Of a stretch of DNA of 43,116 bases, positions 15,271-21,316 are shown in pieces. Below the pieces are notes generated by a model. That model saw only the letters and a list, made by a program, of their open reading frames with translations, was not told where the DNA came from and did not search any database. Source of the stretch: CAZCFB01 sp964511535. GTDB lineage: Bacteria > Myxococcota_A > Polyangia > GCA-2747355 > CAZCFB01. Both the position numbers and the translations under genes were made by a program. Location of the stretch: contig CAZEFW010000073.1 in assembly GCA_964511535.1 (NCBI GenBank), positions 1-43,116 of the forward strand, in the 5' to 3' direction. Positions within the stretch are counted from its first letter, which is position 1; each line of letters opens with the position of its first letter.

Positions 15271-16209
15271 ATGAATCTCATGCACAACTCCTGGCATAAC
15301 AGAAGGGGGCTGGTCCTCATGGGGGGGGTCCTGGTCGTCTTCACGGGGCTGGGCTGCAAGGACCTGCCCTACGCCACGAAAGAGGTCGACTTCGAGGAGC
15401 GCGTGGCCGAGGCCAAGCCGAACCCCGGGGCGGACCGCACCCGCTTCGCCCTGGCGGCCATGATCACGCCCCAGGAGGCGAACCGGGACTACCGCCGCCT
15501 GGTGGATCTGCTCGGTCAGAAGGCCGGGCAGAAGGCCACCCTGATCCACGGCCGCTCCTACGGCCAGGTCAACAAGCAGCTGGCCAGCGGCAAGATGGAG
15601 TTCGCCTTCGTCTGCACCGGCGGCTTCACCCACCCGAGCCAGGATGGGTCCGGAGTGGAGGTCCTGGCCGCCCCGGTGGTGGACGGGGTGATGACCTACC
15701 GCTCCTATGTCCTGGTCAAGGAGACCTCGCGGTATAGGGACTTCGCCCAGCTCGCGGGCGCCCGGTTCGCCTTCACCGATCCGCTCTCCCTCACCGGCTA
15801 CCTGTACCCGCACTCCCGGGTGCTGAGCCTGGGCAAGGACAAGGACTCCTTCTTCAGGGCGTACACCTTCGTGGGCAGCCACGACCGCGCCATCACCAGC
15901 GTGCGGTCCGGGGCCGCCGACGCCGCCGCCGTGGACGCGTTGATCTTCGACTTCATCAAGGACCGGCAGCCGGAGCTGGTGCGCGACCTGCGGGTGCTGG
16001 AGACCTCCCAGCCCTTCGGCATGCCCCCCGTGGTGGCCGCGCCGCATGTCAGCCGCGCGGACCGAGCAAAGTGGAAGCGCGCCCTGCTGTCGCTGCACAC
16101 CTCGGCAGAGGGCAAGAAGCTGATGGGCCGGCTCGGTATGGAGCGCTTCGGCGAGGCGGAGTCCGGGCTGTACGACAGCGCCAAGCTGCTATGGAAGACC
16201 GAGCGCTGA
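15271..16209 (+). CDS. PhnD-like periplasmic oxyanion-binding lipoprotein (sensor component)
   Basis: 312 aa. A signal peptide ends at a lipobox-like GLGC (Cys29), followed by KD. The mature part is a phosphate/phosphite/phosphonate-type binding protein (PhnD family): FALAAMITPQEANRDYRRLVDLL, LIHGRSYGQVNKQLASGKMEFAFVC, a YRSYVLVK strand, FAFTDPLSLTGYLYP and a late TSQPFGMPPVVAAP. There is no ABC permease or ATPase nearby; instead a histidine kinase gene overlaps its end by 19 bp. That arrangement matches AioX-AioS, where a PhnD-like protein presents arsenite to the kinase, and the PhnD-like domains of TtrS-type sensors. The only mature Cys other than the lipidated one is Cys115, in the binding-site strand, comparable with the Cys reported as essential in AioX. 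AGGAG precedes the chosen ATG. Confidence 0.8.
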   Translation: MNLMHNSWHNRRGLVLMGGVLVVFTGLGCKDLPYATKEVDFEERVAEAKPNPGADRTRFALAAMITPQEANRDYRRLVDLLGQKAGQKATLIHGRSYGQVNKQLASGKMEFAFVCTGGFTHPSQDGSGVEVLAAPVVDGVMTYRSYVLVKETSRYRDFAQLAGARFAFTDPLSLTGYLYPHSRVLSLGKDKDSFFRAYTFVGSHDRAITSVRSGAADAAAVDALIFDFIKDRQPELVRDLRVLETSQPFGMPPVVAAPHVSRADRAKWKRALLSLHTSAEGKKLMGRLGMERFGEAESGLYDSAKLLWKTER

Positions 16210-17666
16210 GCAGCCCGGAGGCCACCACGCGCCCTCCGGAGCTGCGCAACCGGCTTTGGGTCAAGCTCGCCGCCTTCGGCATCGTCGGGGTTATCCTGAC
16301 CCACTCCATCCACCTGGTGGTGGCCAACCGCACCACCTCCGCGGCCCTGTCGCTGGGCCTGCTGCAGGAGGGGCGGGCCCTGGCCCAGATGGTGGCGAAG
16401 CAGGGGGCCAACGCGCTGCTGATCGGCGACCGCGTAACCCTGCACGAGCTGGTTGAGGCGGCGGCCGGCTCGGGGGACGTAGGGTACTGCTTCATCCAGC
16501 AAGGAGACCGGGTGCTTGCCTCATCGTTCAGGGAAGGCACGCCCAGGGCGCTGTTGGCCATGAGGCACCACGACGAGCCGCTGGTGGTCAATGCCGGCAA
16601 CGCGCGCTACCTCGACATCTCCCTGCCCATGATCAGCGCGGGCCAGAGCACCGTCCGCATCGGCATGAACCTGCACGTACTCGGCCCGCCCCGTCGCAGG
16701 CTCGCCATCTCCCTCGGGTCCCTGGCCCTGGGGGTGATCCTCTCGGGGATCCTGGCCGCCTTCCTGGTGGGGCGCAGGGTCGCGCGCCCGGTGGACCGCC
16801 TGGTGCGGGCGATGCAGTCCCTCAACCCGGCGGAGCGACCGGAGCCGCTTCCAGAGTCTGCTCCGGACGAGTTCGGGATCCTGACCCGGCAGGTAAACGA
16901 GATGCGCCAGCGCCTGCACGTTGCCCACCTGGAGCAGGACCGCGCCAGCAGGGAGCAGATGCAGACCGAGAAGCTGGCCTCCCTGGGCACGCTGGTGGCG
17001 GGCGTGGCCCACGAGGTGAACAACCCCCTGGCCGGCCTCAAGAGCTGCCTGGGCCACCTGCGCAAGGTGGAGCTCCCTTCCGCGCGACGGGAGGCCTACC
17101 ACGAGCTCATGTCCGAGGCGCTGGATCGCATCCAGGCGGTGGTGCGGCAGCTGCTCGACTTCTCCCGCGTGCGCCCGCCGCGCAGGTCCCCGCACAGGGT
17201 GGCGGAGCTGATGGAGAGCGCAGCGCGGCTGGCCAGGCCCATGCTGTCCACGGCCCATGTCCGCCTGGAGGTGAACCCGGGAGACATGGGGGAGATGGTG
17301 GTCCATGGGGACGTGGGGCAGCTGGACCAGGCCCTGCTCAACCTGCTGATCAACGCCATGCATGTCACCCCCAGGGGCGGCGTCATCCAAATGGAGGCCT
17401 GCCATCGGCGCGCGGCGGTGGGGTTGCAGGTGCACGACCAGGGCCCGGGCATCCCGGCCGAGCTCCGGGACAAGATCGTGGATCCCTTCTTCACCACCAA
17501 GCCGGAGGGAGAAGGTACCGGCCTCGGGCTCTCCGTGACCCGGGGCATCGCCGAGGCCCACGACGGGGAGCTGGCGTTCGAGTTTCCGCCCACGGGCGGC
17601 ACCGTGGCCACGGTCTGGCTGCCGGTGCGGCGCGGCCCACGCGCCGCCGGGCTCACTCCCGCTTGA
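16191..17666 (+). CDS. Sensor histidine kinase paired with the PhnD-like protein
   Basis: 491 aa. Helix near 24-44, periplasmic sensor to about 160 (with a GSGDVGYCFIQQGDRVLASS strand), second helix about 165-190, a HAMP segment ending at ESAPDEFGILTRQVNEM, then HisKA with GVAHEVNNPLAG (His274) and HATPase_c with NLLINAM, HDQGPGI and GTGLGLSV. The start at 16191 overlaps the binding-protein gene by 19 bp, implying coupled translation. Its 3-prime end overlaps the convergent response regulator gene by 14 bp. The expected partner is that sigma54 activator, giving a binding protein-kinase-activator trio. The signal is inferred to be the respiratory substrate or its product. Confidence 0.88.
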   Translation: MEDRALSSPEATTRPPELRNRLWVKLAAFGIVGVILTHSIHLVVANRTTSAALSLGLLQEGRALAQMVAKQGANALLIGDRVTLHELVEAAAGSGDVGYCFIQQGDRVLASSFREGTPRALLAMRHHDEPLVVNAGNARYLDISLPMISAGQSTVRIGMNLHVLGPPRRRLAISLGSLALGVILSGILAAFLVGRRVARPVDRLVRAMQSLNPAERPEPLPESAPDEFGILTRQVNEMRQRLHVAHLEQDRASREQMQTEKLASLGTLVAGVAHEVNNPLAGLKSCLGHLRKVELPSARREAYHELMSEALDRIQAVVRQLLDFSRVRPPRRSPHRVAELMESAARLARPMLSTAHVRLEVNPGDMGEMVVHGDVGQLDQALLNLLINAMHVTPRGGVIQMEACHRRAAVGLQVHDQGPGIPAELRDKIVDPFFTTKPEGEGTGLGLSVTRGIAEAHDGELAFEFPPTGGTVATVWLPVRRGPRAAGLTPA

Positions 17667-19008
17667 GCTTCTGCCAGAGGCTCTTGCGTGAGATGCCGAG
17701 CAGGCGGGCGGCCTCTGATTTCTTGCCCTCCACCTGCTGCAGCACCCGCTTGATGTAGCTCTGCTCGAACTGCCGCACCGCCCGCCCCAGGGGCAGCTGG
17801 CTGTCCCCGTCGTCCAGCGCGCCCCCGAGATCGGGGCCGCGGAAGGTGGGGGGCAGGTGCTCCACCGAGACGGCGCCTCCCCGCGCCAGCGCCAGGCCAT
17901 GCTCCAGCGCATGGAGCAGCTCGCGCACGTTGCCCGGGTAGGTGTGGGTCATCAGCGCCGAGATGGCCCGGGGCGACAGCTCCGGCATCTCCACCTGCTG
18001 GCGCGTGGCCGCCGCGCGCAGGAAGTCGCTCACCAGCAGCGGGATATCCTCGCGCCGGTCCCGCAGCGGCGGCACGGCGATCTCGATCACGTTGAGGCGG
18101 TAGAACAGGTCCTGCCGAAACGCGCCCGAGTCCACTTCCGTGGAGAGGTCGCGGTTGGTGGCGGCCAGGACCCACACGTCGGCGGCCACCGAGCGATTGC
18201 TGCCCACCGGCTCGAAGCTGCCCGTCTCGATGGCGCGCAGCAGCTTGGCCTGGTGCTCCAGCGGCAGCTCCCCCACCTCGTCCAGGAAGAGGGTCCCGCC
18301 GTCGGCAGCCTTGAACTTGCCCTCGCGCCGTCGGTCGGCCCCGGTGAAGGCGCCGCGTTCGTGGCCGAACATCTCTGCCTCGAACAACTCCCCGGGGATG
18401 GCCGCGCAGTTCACCGTGAGCAGCGGGCCGGGGCGCTCCCGCTGGCAGTGCAGCATCTGCACGCACAGCTCCTTCCCCGTGCCGGTCTCGCCGGTGATGA
18501 GGACCGAGACGCCGGCGCTGGCCGCGGCCTCGATGCGCTGCTTGACCTGCACCATTGGGGCGCTCTCGCCCACCATCCGGGTCCGGGCTGCCTCAGGCCT
18601 GGTGCCGCACGCCTCGGGAGCCGCGGCGCCGGCCAACACCGACCGAAACATGGCCTCCTGCTGCAGGCGCTGCAGCCGGAGCACCAGCTCGCCGGTGTCG
18701 AATGGCTTGGTGATGTAATCGCACGCCCCCTCCTGGATCACCTTCACCGCGTCCTCCACGCGCCCGTAGGCGGTCATCAGGACAGCGAGGCATGTCGGCT
18801 GGGTGGCCCGCAGGTGCTCGAAGATCTGCATCCCGTTGGCGCCCGGGAGCCGGATATCCGTCAACAGCAGGTCGAAGGTCTCCCGGTTGATGGTGTCCAT
18901 GGCGGTTTTGCCGTCCTCCGCCTCGGTGACCTCGTACCCCTCGTCGGCGAGGGCATCCCGCAAGGGGATCCGCACGAGCCTGTCATCTTCAACCAGAAGG
19001 ATGCGCAT
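17653..19008 (-). CDS. NtrC-family sigma54-dependent response regulator
   Basis: 451 aa. Receiver domain at 1-120 (Asp9/Asp10 acidic pair, phospho-acceptor Asp51 in TDIRLPG, Lys in ITKPFD). Sigma54 AAA+ domain follows, with GETGTGKE (Walker A), GAFTGAD (the loop that contacts sigma54), GGTLFLDEVGELP (Walker B) and FRQDLFYRLNV. A Fis-type helix-turn-helix ends the protein (SEAARLLGISRKSLWQKLK). Start at 19008 is preferred over 19020 because GGAGG lies six bases before it. It is the last gene of the molybdoenzyme operon, 83 bp after tatA, so it is probably transcribed from the sigma54 promoter it would activate. Confidence 0.93.
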   Translation of the reverse strand: MRILLVEDDRLVRIPLRDALADEGYEVTEAEDGKTAMDTINRETFDLLLTDIRLPGANGMQIFEHLRATQPTCLAVLMTAYGRVEDAVKVIQEGACDYITKPFDTGELVLRLQRLQQEAMFRSVLAGAAAPEACGTRPEAARTRMVGESAPMVQVKQRIEAAASAGVSVLITGETGTGKELCVQMLHCQRERPGPLLTVNCAAIPGELFEAEMFGHERGAFTGADRRREGKFKAADGGTLFLDEVGELPLEHQAKLLRAIETGSFEPVGSNRSVAADVWVLAATNRDLSTEVDSGAFRQDLFYRLNVIEIAVPPLRDRREDIPLLVSDFLRAAATRQQVEMPELSPRAISALMTHTYPGNVRELLHALEHGLALARGGAVSVEHLPPTFRGPDLGGALDDGDSQLPLGRAVRQFEQSYIKRVLQQVEGKKSEAARLLGISRKSLWQKLKRE

Positions 19009-19091
19009 CGGCGCCTCCATGGACTTTCATTATCCGGGACAATGAGGCCTGACGCCACAAGCGCTTGCACATGCAGAATAAACGCCGGCGG

Positions 19092-19268
19092 TCATTCCCT
19101 GGGCAGCTGCTGCAGTTGCTCGCCCTCCTCGTCGGGGCTTGTGCTCTGCTTGAGCGCCCGGATCGCCTCCCCCGCCGACCGAGCCAGCGCGGGCAGCCGG
19201 CTGGATCCAAACAGCAAGATCAGAATACCGAAGATGATCAGCAGCTCCGTGGTGCCGAGTCCAAACAT
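19092..19268 (-). CDS. tatA: Twin-arginine translocase subunit TatA, 58 aa
   Basis: A short gene with a strong GGAGGAG ribosome-binding site. The product starts MFGLGTTELLIIFGILILLF, then GSSRLPALARSAGEAIRALK, then an acidic Gln-rich tail. The hydrophobic helix beginning with a Glu, followed by the FG hinge and an amphipathic helix, is diagnostic of TatA/E. It is shorter than typical TatA because the C-terminal tail is brief. No TatB or TatC is nearby. Placement inside the operon of a Tat-dependent molybdoenzyme, directly after two chaperones, suggests a dedicated pore subunit that uses the housekeeping TatC. Confidence 0.9.
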   Translation of the reverse strand: MFGLGTTELLIIFGILILLFGSSRLPALARSAGEAIRALKQSTSPDEEGEQLQQLPRE

Positions 19269-19296
19269 CGTCTACTCCTCCTACGGCGAGCTCGCG

Positions 19297-19860
19297 TCAG
19301 GCGGCCGCCACAGCTGCTGAAGCAAGCTCCAGCGCGACCATTCCCCGGGTCAGCGTCGCGATACCGTTGTAGAGCCCCGAGCGGTCGACCCGCTCGATCT
19401 CCCGGCTCGCGTCATCTACCCAGCGGCTCAGGTGATCCAGGACGAACGCGCGGCGGACCCGCTGGATCTCGGCTTCGAGCTCCCGCTCCCCTTCGGCCCG
19501 AGCTTCCACCTCCTGGGAACAGAGGTAGCGCATGAAGTCCATGTCCTCTCCCAGCTGCTCGGGCAGGCTGCCGCGCAGGGGCGACAACTCGTGGGGGGTG
19601 AGAGAGGCGGGCTTCTTCGTGCTCAATATCTCGCCAAAGGCGGCCTCGAGTCCGTCCTCCGGGGCCTTGTGTTCACAGGCCGCGAAGGCACGCAGCCCGG
19701 CGACCGGCGCCTCCCCCAGGGCCATGCCGACCGCCTCCCAGAGGTGGCGGTCCTTGGCCCGCGCCAGCAGCTCTTCGCCAGGCGGCGCGAGGTACGCCTC
19801 GGCGAGAAAGCAGTACAACGCACCCTTCAGTGGAGGTCCAATCACCCCGTCTCCGCGCAT
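19297..19860 (-). CDS. TorD-family molybdoenzyme chaperone (second copy)
   Basis: 187 aa, all-helical, soluble. It begins VIGPPLKGALYCFLAEAYLAPP and contains DMDFMRYLCSQEVEARAE and FVLDHLSRWVDD, matching the E-F-M-x-x-L-C and D-H-L-x-x-W patterns of TorD/DmsD/NarJ-type chaperones that bind apo-molybdoenzymes and their Tat signals. It overlaps the upstream chaperone gene by 19 bp. The two are clearly related but divergent, so this is an old duplication or two specialised roles (signal-peptide proofreading and cofactor loading), which is inference. The ATG at 19860 is chosen because the longer frame reads through the upstream gene. Confidence 0.78.
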   Translation of the reverse strand: MRGDGVIGPPLKGALYCFLAEAYLAPPGEELLARAKDRHLWEAVGMALGEAPVAGLRAFAACEHKAPEDGLEAAFGEILSTKKPASLTPHELSPLRGSLPEQLGEDMDFMRYLCSQEVEARAEGERELEAEIQRVRRAFVLDHLSRWVDDASREIERVDRSGLYNGIATLTRGMVALELASAAVAAA

Positions 19861-20495
19861 GCTTCCACCTCTGCGGTCCTGTCCCGCTCCAACCCGGCCA
19901 ACGCCTCTGCCACGACGCAGATGTCGGTGAACATCTGCCCCTCCGCTTTCTGCACCCGCTCCGTCAACCCGGGCAGCCAGCGGCACAGGTGATCGTTGAG
20001 GAACCGGTGTTGCCGCACCAGCACCCGCTGCCGCAGGTCCTCGCTCTCTCTGCGCAGCGCCTCGCCCTCGAGGCCGCAGAGGAATGACATGAACTCCAGC
20101 TCCACCGACACATGATCAGGGGTCTCGTCGGGCAGGGCGGTGAGCCCCGCCTCGGCGTACTCCTGCTGCAGGCCTGCCTGCAGCACGCCCACCATCTGGG
20201 GCTCAATCATGCCCCCCTCGTAGGGGTAGCAAAACGCCGTCCGGCTGACGCCGAACAGCCGGACCCACTGGCCCTCCACCTCTGTCAGGTCATCGTCGAG
20301 CTGTTGGTACCAGCTGATGATCCGCTCAAGACGCTGCCGCACCTCCGGCGGCAGCTCGGCGCTGTCCAGGTTCTCCGCCAGCCACGCTCCCCCCTCCCTG
20401 AGCGTTTTGACCCGCTCGGGCTCGGGGTAGAGCAGCGCCCCTGCGCAGAACCTGTACAGCGCCTGCCTCAGCAGCACACCGGCTGCGTCTGGCAT
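19842..20495 (-). CDS. TorD-family molybdoenzyme chaperone (first copy)
   Basis: 217 aa. Visible TorD features: YRFCAGALLYPEPERV at the start, WVRLFGVSRTAFCYPYEG (the Y-P-Y-E-G type loop), DETPDHVSVELEFMSFLCGLE (the conserved P-D-H-x-x-x-E-L-E-F-M motif), and FLNDHLCRWLPGLTERV. It should bind the Tat signal or apo-form of the catalytic subunit until the molybdopterin cofactor is inserted. The gene starts two bases after the ferredoxin-subunit stop; the GGAAG of that gene's last codons serves as ribosome-binding site. A GTG four codons upstream is a less likely start. Confidence 0.88.
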   Translation of the reverse strand: MPDAAGVLLRQALYRFCAGALLYPEPERVKTLREGGAWLAENLDSAELPPEVRQRLERIISWYQQLDDDLTEVEGQWVRLFGVSRTAFCYPYEGGMIEPQMVGVLQAGLQQEYAEAGLTALPDETPDHVSVELEFMSFLCGLEGEALRRESEDLRQRVLVRQHRFLNDHLCRWLPGLTERVQKAEGQMFTDICVVAEALAGLERDRTAEVEACAETG

Positions 20496-20497
20496 TG

Positions 20498-21304
20498 TTA
20501 CTTCCACGGGATCGTACCTCCGCCAAGCTTGGCGTCACCCTTGGACTGGATGCCCTTCTTCACCGGCGCGATCTCGATCAGCTTGGCAGCGCTGGCAGGC
20601 TCCGTGCCGTTGAGGTAGGTGACCCTCGGCTTGGTGCCCGATGATGCCTGGAGCTTGAACTTGGTCTTGGCCGCGGCGATGGCCTTGCTCACGGCGCTGT
20701 TGGAGTCGCTCAGGTCACCGAAGATGATGGCCCCCGCCGGGCATGTCTGCATGCAGGCGGTCTCCTTGACGCCGTTCTCGATACGGTGCGCGCAGAAGGT
20801 GCACTTGCCCACGGTGTTCTTGCGGTACCCGGCGCCTGCGACGCGGCGGTCCTTCGTCTTGGGATCCGCGGCCCAGGTGTACTTCTTGACCAGGTTCGGA
20901 TGCCAGTGGGGGTACATGCCGCTCAGCGCGGCGTTGGTGTTGTTCCAGTCGAGGTACTGGTTCTTCGCCGGATCGTCGATGTTGAAGTAGTTGACCCCGT
21001 AGGGGCACGCCTTCTCACATGAGCGGTCGCCGGTGCACTTGTCCACGTCGGTCATCACCCGGCCGTCCTTCCACTTGATCCGGGCGTCCTGCTTGCAGGC
21101 CGACACGCAGGGCGGACTCTCGCAGTGCATGCACGGTCGCGGCAAGAACCGCAACTTGCTGTTGGGGTAAGTACCCTCGGTGAAGCGGAAGGTGTACATG
21201 AAGAAGTGGCCCGCGGGCGTGCCGTTTTCCATCTTGCACGCCAGCATGCAGCCCCGGCACCCCATGCACTTGGCGAGATCGATTGCCATTCCATAAATTG
21301 CCAT
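20498..21304 (-). CDS. Four-cluster ferredoxin subunit of molybdoenzyme (PsrB/DmsB-like)
   Basis: 268 aa electron-transfer subunit. Cluster motifs: Cys13-16-19-23 (CMGCRGCMLACK), Cys58-61-66-70 (CMHCESPPCVSACK), a third set Cys90-Asp93-Cys96-Cys100 (CTGDRSCEKACP), and a late CTFCAHRIENG with ACMQTCPAGAI. In the third set Asp replaces the second Cys; in nitrate reductase NarH the same position is Trp and that cluster is 3Fe-4S, so a 3Fe-4S or Asp-ligated cluster is possible here. No signal peptide is seen, so it should be co-exported with the Tat-bearing catalytic subunit. GGAGG lies eight bases before the ATG, between the stop of the catalytic gene and the start. Confidence 0.92.
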   Translation of the reverse strand: MAIYGMAIDLAKCMGCRGCMLACKMENGTPAGHFFMYTFRFTEGTYPNSKLRFLPRPCMHCESPPCVSACKQDARIKWKDGRVMTDVDKCTGDRSCEKACPYGVNYFNIDDPAKNQYLDWNNTNAALSGMYPHWHPNLVKKYTWAADPKTKDRRVAGAGYRKNTVGKCTFCAHRIENGVKETACMQTCPAGAIIFGDLSDSNSAVSKAIAAAKTKFKLQASSGTKPRVTYLNGTEPASAAKLIEIAPVKKGIQSKGDAKLGGGTIPWK

Positions 21305-21316
21305 CGGATGCCTCCT

